Source: Spiribacter sp. 2438
Lineage (GTDB): Bacteria; Pseudomonadota; Gammaproteobacteria; Nitrococcales; Nitrococcaceae
Direction of reading: 5' to 3'
Length of the DNA: 64,000 nucleotides
Assembly (NCBI RefSeq): GCF_009676705.1
Contig: NZ_CP046046.1
Coordinates: 992,001 to 1,056,000 of the forward strand
The position numbers were made by a program, and so were the translations under genes. Below, piece by piece: positions 36,633-44,124 of this stretch (position 1 is the stretch's first letter; the number at the start of each line of letters is the position of its first letter). The notes below the pieces were generated by a model. It saw nothing but the letters and a program-made list of their open reading frames with translations. It searched no databases and was not told where the DNA came from.

Positions 36633-37076
36633 CTACCAGCGCTTATAAGGCAGGAATTTTCCGTTCATGGTGATCTTGACGCGATCACCCTTCGGATCCT
36701 CTACCTTCTCCACATCCATGGTGAAATCGATTGCGCTCATGATGCCGTCGCCAAACTTCTCCTGAATGACTTCCTTGAGGGTCTCCCCATAGACCATCAC
36801 AATTTCATTCAGGCGGTAGACGAGAGGATCCGACACCATGGTTTCGTACCGCTGCCCCTTGTCCGGGTAGTCGGCAAGGGCTTCCGCTACCCCCGGCTCG
36901 AGGCCCAGAACACCAGCCAGCGCCTTGGCATCCTCCGGTGTCATGCTGTTTTCACCGAGGCAGGCGGAGCAGAGAAAGACCGGGGACAGGCCGGTGCTGT
37001 CTCCCAACTGCTCCCAGCTGACCTTGTTGGCCTTTTTCGCTGACAGAATCTGCTCGCGCATTTCGTCTTTTGTCAT
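36633..37076 (-). CDS. cynS: Cyanase (cyanate hydratase)
   Basis: A 147-residue enzyme that converts cyanate and bicarbonate to ammonia and carbon dioxide and works as a decamer. The catalytic residues Arg88, Glu91 (VYRLNEIVMVYG) and Ser114 (DGIMSAIDF) match E. coli Arg96, Glu99 and Ser122 with a constant offset of 8. The N-terminal helical DNA-binding-like domain and the C-terminal MNGKFLPYKRW are also conserved. GGAG lies 7 bases before the ATG. It is last in an operon with a nitrate/cyanate-type importer, 23 bases after the ATPase gene, so that importer probably carries cyanate. Confidence 0.96.
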   Translation of the reverse strand: MTKDEMREQILSAKKANKVSWEQLGDSTGLSPVFLCSACLGENSMTPEDAKALAGVLGLEPGVAEALADYPDKGQRYETMVSDPLVYRLNEIVMVYGETLKEVIQEKFGDGIMSAIDFTMDVEKVEDPKGDRVKITMNGKFLPYKRW

Positions 37077-37099
37077 TGATAACTCCAGGTCTTTAAGGG

Positions 37100-37906
37100 T
37101 TAGGCGGATAGGCTGAGCTCATGAGAGCGCCGCACAAGAAAGTCCATTAAATGGTTACGAATTTCGTAGTAGCGTGGGTGACGGATGATATTTTCCCGCT
37201 CCCGTGGACGCGGGATATCAACCTTGACCGATTCTGCGATCCGGGCATTCGGGCCATTGGTCATCAAGAGAATGCGGTCCGACAACAGCATGGCTTCATC
37301 CACGTCGTGGGTAATCATGAACACCGTCTGCTGAGACTCGCTCCAGATTCTGATGAGCTCGTCCTGAATAGTGCCGCGGGTCAGCGCATCAAGGGCACCG
37401 AAAGGCTCATCCATGAGCAGCATTTCCGGTTGAATGGCAAACGCACGGGCTATGCCCACCCGCTGCCTCATCCCGCCGGACAGTTCCGCGGGGCGACGGT
37501 GAGCGGCGGATTCCAGCCCTACCAATTCCAGGTACTGGAGGGCATGGTTTCGGACCTTTTGCCGGCTCCAGCCAGGCCAGCGAGCCCGCGTCGCAAACAT
37601 GATATTGCCCAGCGCACTCTTCCATGGCAGCAGACTATGGTTCTGAAAGATGACCCCACGATCGAGGCTTGGCCCCGCCACCTCACGTCCATTCATGAAG
37701 ATATTGCCGGTGCTGGGCGTATCCAGCCCGGCAAGCAGGTTAAGAATCGTCGACTTTCCGCAGCCCGAGTGCCCGATCATGCAGACGAACTCGTTGGTCT
37801 GAAGATCGATATCAACGTCTTCGAATACCGTTAGCGGAGCACCGCCTCGGACACCGGGAAAGGTTTTCGACAGGGTTTCCGTGTAGAGAATAGAACGGGC
37901 TGACAT
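37100..37906 (-). CDS. Nitrate/cyanate-type ABC transporter ATP-binding protein
   Basis: A 268-residue ATPase of the NrtD/CynD/SsuB class. Walker A is GHSGCGKST, the signature is LSGGMRQRVGIARA, Walker B is MLLMDEPFGALD, and the H-loop is MITHDVDEA. It drives the importer formed with the permease gene 6 bases upstream and the binding protein before it. A cyanase gene follows, which favours cyanate as the substrate. Nitrate cannot be excluded, although no nitrate or nitrite reductase is in the window. Confidence 0.9.
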   Translation of the reverse strand: MSARSILYTETLSKTFPGVRGGAPLTVFEDVDIDLQTNEFVCMIGHSGCGKSTILNLLAGLDTPSTGNIFMNGREVAGPSLDRGVIFQNHSLLPWKSALGNIMFATRARWPGWSRQKVRNHALQYLELVGLESAAHRRPAELSGGMRQRVGIARAFAIQPEMLLMDEPFGALDALTRGTIQDELIRIWSESQQTVFMITHDVDEAMLLSDRILLMTNGPNARIAESVKVDIPRPRERENIIRHPRYYEIRNHLMDFLVRRSHELSLSA

Positions 37907-37912
37907 GCCAGG

Positions 37913-38764
37913 TCAGGCTCCTTTATAAGATGCTGCGCGGGTGGCGGATGCGAGAATGGTGTCGAGGACCATGCCGACCAGGCCAATCATCAGAATCGAA
38001 AAGATGACGCTGGTGAGATCCAGGTTATTCCACTCATTCCAGACGTAGTAGCCGATGCCCGTACCGCCGACCAGCATTTCTGCGGCGACAATCACCAGCC
38101 ACGAGATGCCTATGGCAATGCGCATGCCGGTCAGGATCGTCGGCGCGGCAGCTGGCAGAATCACCGAAAATGCCGTCCGTCCGGGGGAGAGCTGCAGCGT
38201 CTTTGCGACGTTACGCAGATCTTGGCTGACACCCGCCACGCCAAACGCCGTGTTGGTGAGAATCGGCCAGACCGAGCAAATAAAGATGACGAATACTGCC
38301 GATGCAATACTGTCCTGAATGATGAACAGCGCCAACGGCATCCACGCCAGCGGCGATATAGGACGCAGTATCTGAATATAGGGATTCAGTGCCTTCTGGA
38401 AGATGGGCGACATCCCGATCAGGAACCCCAAGGGCACGGCGAGGATGACGGCAAATGAATAACCGGCCAGCACCCTCGCGACGGAGTACGCCAACTGGGT
38501 GCCAATACCCTTATCGTTCGGCCCGTTGTCATAGAAAGGATCCGACAGTTCCTGCACTGCCCTGGCAATAACATCCGACGGGGGAGGAATCCCCGCGCCG
38601 GCCGTTTCCGAACCGCCGCCGGTCATCATCTCGTACTCCGAGAGCTCACCCTGGGACCCCGAGTCGGCCACACGGGTGGCCGACTCCCAGAGCCCGAGGG
38701 CAACAATCAATATAATGAGGCCGACGATCAGCGCCTTGATGTTGTCCGATTGGATCAAAGTCAC
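37913..38764 (-). CDS. Nitrate/cyanate-type ABC transporter permease
   Basis: A 283-residue inner-membrane permease of the NrtB/CynB/TauC class with about six helices. The ATPase-docking loop is near residues 190-210 (LRNVAKTLQLSPGRTAFSV, then LPAAAPTI). The GISWLVIVAAEMLVGGTGIGYYVW segment is typical of the nitrate/cyanate/taurine group. A periplasmic loop of about 60 residues separates the first helix from the rest. Its ATG overlaps the binding-protein stop by four bases. Confidence 0.9.
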   Translation of the reverse strand: MTLIQSDNIKALIVGLIILIVALGLWESATRVADSGSQGELSEYEMMTGGGSETAGAGIPPPSDVIARAVQELSDPFYDNGPNDKGIGTQLAYSVARVLAGYSFAVILAVPLGFLIGMSPIFQKALNPYIQILRPISPLAWMPLALFIIQDSIASAVFVIFICSVWPILTNTAFGVAGVSQDLRNVAKTLQLSPGRTAFSVILPAAAPTILTGMRIAIGISWLVIVAAEMLVGGTGIGYYVWNEWNNLDLTSVIFSILMIGLVGMVLDTILASATRAASYKGA

Positions 38765-40161
38765 GATCTCCTGATTGGAAAGCTTTCCACGTATTCCGTT
38801 GGGCGGGACGGGTCAAATTCCTTACCCATGATGAAGTGAGTCCGATAGGTGCGATCCGGGGCTTCATACCCGAGATCATTCATGACCCGGCGACAGTCAG
38901 TGGCCAGGTACACCTGTTCGGCGACCTGGTTGTAGTCAATGTCGCCGTCGATGTAACCCCAGCGCTTCATCTGCGTGAGGATCCAGACCGCCATGGAATG
39001 CCAGGGGAAGGGATCGAAATCGATGCGCTCCGGCACGTCCTGCACGTTGCCGAGCCCATCCGCGAACCGACCGGTAAGCACCTGATTCACCACCGCCTCC
39101 GGCTGGTTCAGATACGCCCTTGGCGAAATAGCCGTGGCAATTTCCGAACGGTTCTCCGGGTTGGAGGCATAATTGGTGGCGTCGACAATGGCCTTGAACA
39201 ATGCACCGAAGGTGTTGGGATGCTCTTGGGCAAACCGCTGCCCGATGGCGAATGCACAGCAAGGATGCCCGTCCCAGAGATCCCGGGTCAGCATGTGGAT
39301 AAAGCCCACACCATCCCAGACCGCCCGCTGATTGAACGGATCCGGTGCCAGATAGCCATCGACGTTACCCGCCCGTAGGTTCGCCACCATTTCCGGTGGA
39401 GGCAGCACCCGAATCTGGATGTCCTGATCCGGATCCAGTCCATGCTCTGCGACGTAATACCGAAGCAGGAAGTTATGCATTGAGTAATCGAACGGCACAG
39501 CGAAGGTCATGCCCTTCCACTGAGATGGGTCCCGCTTGTCCTGATGGTCGTTGTGCAGCGTGATGGCTTGCCCGTTGATGTTTTCAACGGCGGGCATCAG
39601 CCAGGGTTCGGCGGTGGACCCAGCTCCCAGCGTGATAGCCAATGGCATCGGAGTCAGCATGTGCGCAGCGTCATATTCCCCGCTGAGAGACATGTCGCGA
39701 GCCACTGCCCAGCCAGCGGTCTTGATCACCTCGACATTCAGACCGTAGCGCTCATAGAAGCCCAGGGGGTGAGCCATGATGATGGGTGTGGCACAGGTGA
39801 TGGGCACGAAGCCGACACTTAGATCCGCCTTCTCCGGTGGTCCAAGATTGTCCTTCAGCATGGCTTTGGCCGCGTCCAGCGGAAAAACCGAAGCCAGAGC
39901 TGCGGCAAAAGTTCCGCCACCGACCGCCTGCATGAAACGCCGGCGGGACATATCGTTATGGCCAAACATGGCGCGAACCACCGCGCTTTCAATGGCGCGG
40001 TCGACCGTGGCCTCGTAATCCCGCTCTGGAAGGTTCTGCACGGAAGGCTCGCCAGCCGGGTCATGGTGATGCCCATGCTGACAGGTGCTACAGGTGCACC
40101 CAGCGCCGTGCCGCAGGTCAGCGTCCGGATTGAACGGATCGTCAAGAGACTTGTTACTCAT
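38761..40161 (-). CDS. Nitrate/cyanate ABC transporter substrate-binding protein (NrtA/CmpA-like), Tat signal
   Basis: A 466-residue binding protein of the NrtA/CmpA family. The mature domain includes VGFVPITCATPIIMAHPLGFYE and FAVPFDYSMHNFLLRYY. A twin-arginine signal (SRRRFMQAVGGGTFAAALA) starts only near residue 72. Before it lies an unusual hydrophilic leader with a Cys/His cluster (CTCSTCQHGHHH, residues 22-33). GGAG lies 8 bases before the ATG, immediately after a terminator with seven T residues, so expression depends on read-through. It is the first gene of the importer-cyanase operon, downstream of an ANTAR antiterminator gene. Confidence 0.87.
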   Translation of the reverse strand: MSNKSLDDPFNPDADLRHGAGCTCSTCQHGHHHDPAGEPSVQNLPERDYEATVDRAIESAVVRAMFGHNDMSRRRFMQAVGGGTFAAALASVFPLDAAKAMLKDNLGPPEKADLSVGFVPITCATPIIMAHPLGFYERYGLNVEVIKTAGWAVARDMSLSGEYDAAHMLTPMPLAITLGAGSTAEPWLMPAVENINGQAITLHNDHQDKRDPSQWKGMTFAVPFDYSMHNFLLRYYVAEHGLDPDQDIQIRVLPPPEMVANLRAGNVDGYLAPDPFNQRAVWDGVGFIHMLTRDLWDGHPCCAFAIGQRFAQEHPNTFGALFKAIVDATNYASNPENRSEIATAISPRAYLNQPEAVVNQVLTGRFADGLGNVQDVPERIDFDPFPWHSMAVWILTQMKRWGYIDGDIDYNQVAEQVYLATDCRRVMNDLGYEAPDRTYRTHFIMGKEFDPSRPTEYVESFPIRRS

Positions 40162-40175
40162 CGCGGTTTCTCCAC

Positions 40176-40208
40176 AAAAAAACGCCGTCAGCGAATGCTG
40201 ATCGGCGT
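40176..40208 (-). terminator. Intrinsic terminator in the leader of the cyanate/nitrate operon
   Basis: On the minus strand an 11-bp stem with one bulged base (40208-40197 with 40192-40182, loop ATTC) is followed by seven T residues. It ends 14 bases before the start of the binding-protein gene and directly before its ribosome-binding site. A terminator in that position has to be bypassed for the operon to be expressed, as in NasR/NasT-controlled nitrate operons. Confidence 0.88.
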
Positions 40209-40232
40209 CTTTGCCAAAACATCAAATCCCCC

Positions 40233-40292
40233 TGCGCATCACCCCGCCATTAGGTGGCGGCTGAGGACAGCCACCGATGCGCACTAATGGCG
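40233..40292 (-). ncRNA. Structured leader RNA, candidate ANTAR-responsive antitermination element
   Basis: Between the ANTAR gene stop and the terminator the RNA can form several competing helices. TGCGCATC (40233-40240) pairs with GATGCGCA (40276-40283), 8 bp. CGCCATTAG (40245-40253) pairs with CTAATGGCG (40284-40292), 9 bp. Because the order is a, b, a', b', the two are mutually exclusive or form a pseudoknot. A smaller hairpin (CCGCCA 40244-40249 with TGGCGG 40255-40260) and another with a six-base loop (259-262 with 269-272 of 40000) also compete. The textbook A1/G4 hexaloop pair is not evident. Confidence 0.55.
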
Positions 40293-40307
40293 CTGCAAAA
40301 GTTGTGC

Positions 40308-40868
40308 CTAGATGTTCCGAAGGACGATTTCCGCGATATCGAACAAGCGGCGATTATGCTCCATGGCGTTCTTTCTCAACCACTTATGGGCTTCTGCTTC
40401 TCCCATGCCACGCTTTTCCACCAGCAGTGCCTTGGCGCGAGCAATCACCCGTTCCTCCTCCACCTGCTGCCGCGCTGCACCAAGCTGGTTCAGGAGCTCC
40501 TGATTGGCGGAATATTGGGAAACACTCGCCTCGATAATGGCGCCAAGCGTGGGCGGCGATACATGCTCGCGCGCGTAAACACTCAAGCCGAGCTGGGAGA
40601 GAGCCGGTGTCGGTTTTTCGGCGCCGGAGCTGTCCAGAACAATCACGGGCTGTGTGAAAGGGCGCATCCGGTGCGCCGCGTCCTCGATCATGTCGCGCTG
40701 CGCGGATCCCGAATCGATAATCACCACATCCGGCACGTTCCGATCCATGGCGGCGGTGACCGCCACACTGCTGTCGTCGGCGACGATGACTTCGTAGCCC
40801 GCATTCTCGAGTCCGGAAACCATCAGCGAGTCAGACGGTTCGGCGGCTTGAATCACCAGTACGCGCAT
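40308..40868 (-). CDS. ANTAR-domain antitermination response regulator (NasT-like)
   Basis: A 186-residue RNA-binding regulator. The N-terminal receiver-like domain keeps a central aspartate (Asp52 in IIDSGS) but lacks the usual acidic pair near residues 8-9, so it is probably not a phosphorylated switch. A linker helix leads to the C-terminal ANTAR domain (about 130-186; RVIARAKALLVEKRGMGEAEAHKWLRKNAM). In NasT systems the partner NasS, an NrtA-like protein, releases NasT in response to nitrate. No separate NasS gene is present here. The gene lies directly upstream of the leader terminator of the cyanate/nitrate operon. Confidence 0.88.
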   Translation of the reverse strand: MRVLVIQAAEPSDSLMVSGLENAGYEVIVADDSSVAVTAAMDRNVPDVVIIDSGSAQRDMIEDAAHRMRPFTQPVIVLDSSGAEKPTPALSQLGLSVYAREHVSPPTLGAIIEASVSQYSANQELLNQLGAARQQVEEERVIARAKALLVEKRGMGEAEAHKWLRKNAMEHNRRLFDIAEIVLRNI

Positions 40869-41077
40869 GGCCCATCCCTAACTTGCGGGGTGTGACATAG
40901 GTATCTAGCAACATGCATGCCGGTCATTGCGAAATTTAATGCTAACGCGGCGAAGGCCCGCTCCCGCAACCCGGGGGCTTTCAGTACTGGAGTTTTCCTG
41001 AAAGAAGTGCACCAGGATGGCGCAAAAAATCCAGCTGCTGCACCACTCTGAAGGTGCTGCGCGGCGGGAGTTAAAGG

Positions 41078-41971
41078 CTAGAAATTTGCCCAGCTCAACT
41101 GCATTGCCGCCGTGGCCCGCCCGCCGGATCCTTCCAGTAGTTGACGGGGCAGGTCCTGGAGCCGCCGCCCGAGACGGGCCGGTACGCTGATCTGATACCG
41201 ACAGCCACCTTCCTCGGTGGCGGACCAGGCCCCGATATGCGGTGAGCCGGTCGCCGCCAGCATTTCCTGGGTGTTCAACGCATCGCACACCGCGGCCAAC
41301 TCATCCGCGTCGGTAAACGTTCGTGGTAACCGCAACATGTAGTGCAGGCCCCGCCCTGCCGGGGATCGGCTGCCCAACGTTAAGGACACCGTCACTCCTC
41401 GCAGCTCGGGCCCACCCAGCGGCTGTGCCGTCAGCGCGTCCGGGGCCCGCCGCACCACCCGCCAGCGATCCGGCTCGACACCGGCAATGCTCTGCACACC
41501 ATTGCGCCACACCCCGATCCCGGCCCGCTCCAGATGACGGGCCACCGCCCGGGTCTCATCAACCCGGGTCGCTCCGGCCTCGGTCACCGCCAGGCGCACC
41601 AGATCACGGCCGGTGGGGTGCCAGGGCACCTCGCGGTCCACACAGATCCGGCTGCCGATCACCATTTCACGACGTGCCCCCGGCCGTGGCGCCTGGATGG
41701 CCCCCACGGCACTGGCGACATTCAATCGGTGGGAGCGTATGCGCGGCGATGAGGGCATGGCCAGATTGCCCCGCAACTCGGTGCGCACCACCACGCTGTC
41801 AAAGCGCTCGCCGATGTCGTCGCCGATACCGTCCACGGAGGCCGCCTCGACTCGGGTGAGGGTATGGCGGCTGGTGATCTGAAGGCCTTCACCATCGGCC
41901 TCCACCTGCATCTCCGGCTCTCTGGCCAGCAGATCTGCGAGTTCGTCGAACATCATTCCCGACGGTACCAT
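41078..41971 (-). CDS. Hypothetical protein
   Basis: A 297-residue soluble, arginine-rich protein with no signal peptide or membrane helix and no family I recognise. Segments such as RGLHYMLRLPRTFTDADELAAVCDALN and GGCRYQISVPARLG have a beta-alpha look. I place the start at ATG 41971; the frame continues to 42106 but that part is antisense to the divergent sugar dehydrogenase signal peptide. An alternative ATG is at 41956. It is divergent from the PQQ dehydrogenase/Mrp operon with a 33-base gap. The 209 bases between its stop and the ANTAR gene start hold no gene I can support. Confidence 0.6.
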   Translation of the reverse strand: MVPSGMMFDELADLLAREPEMQVEADGEGLQITSRHTLTRVEAASVDGIGDDIGERFDSVVVRTELRGNLAMPSSPRIRSHRLNVASAVGAIQAPRPGARREMVIGSRICVDREVPWHPTGRDLVRLAVTEAGATRVDETRAVARHLERAGIGVWRNGVQSIAGVEPDRWRVVRRAPDALTAQPLGGPELRGVTVSLTLGSRSPAGRGLHYMLRLPRTFTDADELAAVCDALNTQEMLAATGSPHIGAWSATEEGGCRYQISVPARLGRRLQDLPRQLLEGSGGRATAAMQLSWANF

Positions 41972-42004
41972 GCTAAAAAACTCGAGTCCTGCGGGGAAAG
42001 CACC

Positions 42005-43096
42005 ATGATCCAGCGCACTGTCCTGTCCCTGGTAATGACTTTGCTGATGACCGCCGCGGCGATGGCCCAGCCGCGGGTGGAGGTCGCCGTCGACGATCTC
42101 ACCCATCCCTGGGGCATGGCCCTGCTGCCGGAAGGCGATCTGCTGGTGACCGAACGCCCCGGCCGCCTGCTGCAGCTGAACCCGGACACCGGCGAGCGCC
42201 GGGTCATTGGCAACTCACCGGCGGTGGTGGCGCGGGGCCAGGGGGGACTGCTGGACATTGCCCTGCACCCACAATTCGAAGACAACCGCTGGGTCTACCT
42301 GACCTGGGCGGGAGCCTGCGAGTCCGGCAGCGCCACCCACCTGGGCCGTGGGAAGCTCGGCGACGGCGAGCTGACGGACTTCGAGACCCTGCTGGTGGCC
42401 GAGCCCTGTGTCTCCAGCGGTCGGCATTTCGGCTCGCGGCTTGTTTTTGACCGGGACGGCCACCTTTACATGACCACCGGCGATCGGGGTCAGCGGGATC
42501 GCTCCCAGGACCCCCACGACCTCAACGGTGCCGTGCTGCGACTTCACGATGACGGCAGCATTCCAGCAGACAATCCTTTCGCCGACGGCGCGGCGGGGCA
42601 TCCCGCCATCTACAGCTTCGGTCACCGCAATCCCCAGGGGGCGACTTTGCATCCGGTCACCGGTGCGGTATGGATCCACGAGCATGGCCCGCGGGGCGGC
42701 GATGAAATCAATCTCCCCGCCTCGGGGGAGAACTTCGGCTGGCCGCTAATGACCCATGGGCGCGAATACCATGGCCCCGAAATCGGCCCGGACACCCTGC
42801 CCGGCATGGTGGATCCGATCCATCACTGGACGCCATCCATCGCCCCGTCCGGCATGTTGTTCTACACCGGTGATGCGTTCCCCCACTGGCAGGGGCATCT
42901 GTTGGTGGGCGCTCTGGTCCAGACCCATCTGGCCCGACTTGAACTGGACGGTACAACGGTTGTCACCGAAGACAGATTGCTGGAAGACCGTGGCCGTCGA
43001 ATCCGGGCGGTGGAGCAGGGTCCCGACGGGGCGATCCTGCTGCTGACGGATCATGCCGATGGTGAACTGCTGCGACTGACACCGAGGGACCACTGA
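42005..43096 (+). CDS. PQQ-dependent soluble aldose sugar dehydrogenase (YliI-like)
   Basis: A 363-residue secreted protein. The signal peptide is MIQRTVLSLVMTLLMTAAAMAQ with cleavage after about residue 21. The mature part is a six-bladed GSDH-type beta-propeller (HPWGMALLPEGDLLVTERPGRL, HPQFEDNRWVYLTW, GDRGQRDRSQDPHDLNG, FGHRNPQG, IHEHGPRGGDEIN). Family members oxidise aldoses with PQQ in the periplasm. GGGGA lies 7 bases before the ATG, and an upstream extension of the frame is rejected for that reason. Its stop overlaps the first antiporter gene (TGATG), which is odd because the functions differ. Confidence 0.9.
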   Translation: MIQRTVLSLVMTLLMTAAAMAQPRVEVAVDDLTHPWGMALLPEGDLLVTERPGRLLQLNPDTGERRVIGNSPAVVARGQGGLLDIALHPQFEDNRWVYLTWAGACESGSATHLGRGKLGDGELTDFETLLVAEPCVSSGRHFGSRLVFDRDGHLYMTTGDRGQRDRSQDPHDLNGAVLRLHDDGSIPADNPFADGAAGHPAIYSFGHRNPQGATLHPVTGAVWIHEHGPRGGDEINLPASGENFGWPLMTHGREYHGPEIGPDTLPGMVDPIHHWTPSIAPSGMLFYTGDAFPHWQGHLLVGALVQTHLARLELDGTTVVTEDRLLEDRGRRIRAVEQGPDGAILLLTDHADGELLRLTPRDH

Positions 43097-43566
43097 TGCC
43101 ACTGCGAAACGCCATCATGCTGCGAGGTGGACTATTGGCCGGACTGTGGCTGGTATTGTCCGATTTCGCCCTCTCCGGGCTGATCATCGGCATGCCGGCG
43201 GTGGCCGCCGCCACCGCCCTAAGTCTGCGCCTGTTGCCGGCAGCATCGGGCCGGCGCCCCTGGCGCGGAGTGCCCCTGCTCCCCCGGTTTGTCTGGCGTT
43301 CCCTGCTGGGCGGGCTGGATGTCGCCCGTCGGGCGCTGGACCCGCGCCTGCCCCTGTCACCCGGGTGGCGAACCCTCCCCCGGACCCTGTCGCCGGGCGG
43401 CGGTTTTCTGATTGGCACCCAACACAGCCTGATGCCCGGCACCCTGGTGGCGGGCACTCGGCGGGGTCAGTATCTGGTGCATCTCCTGGATGACCGTCAG
43501 CCCATCGCCGCCCCACTGCGAGAGGAGGAAGACCGGCTTTCGCGGGCCCTGGAAAAGCCGTCGTGA
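43096..43566 (+). CDS. mnhE: Mrp-type Na+/H+ antiporter subunit E
   Basis: A 156-residue inner-membrane protein of the MnhE/MrpE family, with N-terminal helices and the conserved cytoplasmic part VWRSLLGGLDVARRALDP, then GTQHSLMPGTLVAGTRRGQYLVHLLD. It is an essential small subunit of the multisubunit antiporter that expels Na+ (or K+) in exchange for protons. The ATG overlaps the stop of the sugar dehydrogenase gene (TGATG), and its own stop overlaps the next subunit. Confidence 0.9.
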   Translation: MPLRNAIMLRGGLLAGLWLVLSDFALSGLIIGMPAVAAATALSLRLLPAASGRRPWRGVPLLPRFVWRSLLGGLDVARRALDPRLPLSPGWRTLPRTLSPGGGFLIGTQHSLMPGTLVAGTRRGQYLVHLLDDRQPIAAPLREEEDRLSRALEKPS

Positions 43567-43856
43567 TGGCCGATTGGCTGCTGCTCATGGCCACCGGCCT
43601 ACTGGCCACCATCGCGGTGGCGTTGTGGCGAATTGCCCGGGGGCCGGAACGGGCCGACCGCATGATGTCGGCCCAGCTCATCGGCACCGGTGGCATCGCC
43701 ATCATTCTGCTGCTGGCGGTGGCCGGAGAGGACTGGGCCATGCTGGATGTGGCGATTGTGCTGGCACTGCTGGCGGCGGTGTCCATCATCGCCTTCGCCA
43801 AAAGCGTCCGTCGCGTCGGCACCGGCGATCCGGAGGACGACGATCACCATGATTGA
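43566..43856 (+). CDS. mnhF: Mrp-type Na+/H+ antiporter subunit F
   Basis: A 96-residue protein with three helices of MnhF/MrpF type (LATIAVALWRIARGPERADRMMSAQLIGTGGIAIILLLA). ATG 43566 overlaps the mnhE stop by one base (TGATG); a GTG at 43563 is also in frame. The stop overlaps the mnhG start by 8 bases. Confidence 0.9.
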   Translation: MADWLLLMATGLLATIAVALWRIARGPERADRMMSAQLIGTGGIAIILLLAVAGEDWAMLDVAIVLALLAAVSIIAFAKSVRRVGTGDPEDDDHHD

Positions 43857-44124
43857 CGGTCTGACCATCCTGTTGACCGCCCTGGGCCTGGGTTTCTTTG
43901 CCGTCGGCAGTCTCGGGCTGGTGCGCTTTCCCGACACCGCCAGCCGCCTCCATGCCCTGACCAAGGCGGACAATCTCGGCCTCGGGCTGGTGGCCCTGGG
44001 CGTCGCCTTGCAGGCCCCCGGCGTGGTGGAGGTGATCAAGCTCGTGCTGGTCTGGGCCCTGGCTCTTTTCTCGGCGGGGGTGGCGGCGCAGCTGATCGGC
44101 CGGGTGGCCGCGAGGCGCCCGTGA
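43849..44124 (+). CDS. mnhG: Mrp-type Na+/H+ antiporter subunit G
   Basis: A 91-residue three-helix protein of MnhG/MrpG type. The diagnostic segment GSLGLVRFPDTASRLHALTKADNLG follows the first helix. ATG 43849 lies inside mnhF. The frame is open further upstream but that part is a shadow of mnhF. The stop overlaps the next GTG start (GTGA). Confidence 0.9.
   Translation: MIDGLTILLTALGLGFFAVGSLGLVRFPDTASRLHALTKADNLGLGLVALGVALQAPGVVEVIKLVLVWALALFSAGVAAQLIGRVAARRP

Noticed and set aside
41971-42106. N-terminal extension of the hypothetical protein to 42106
   Set aside because: This part is antisense to the signal peptide of the divergent sugar dehydrogenase and reads as low-complexity His/Gly/Gln sequence.
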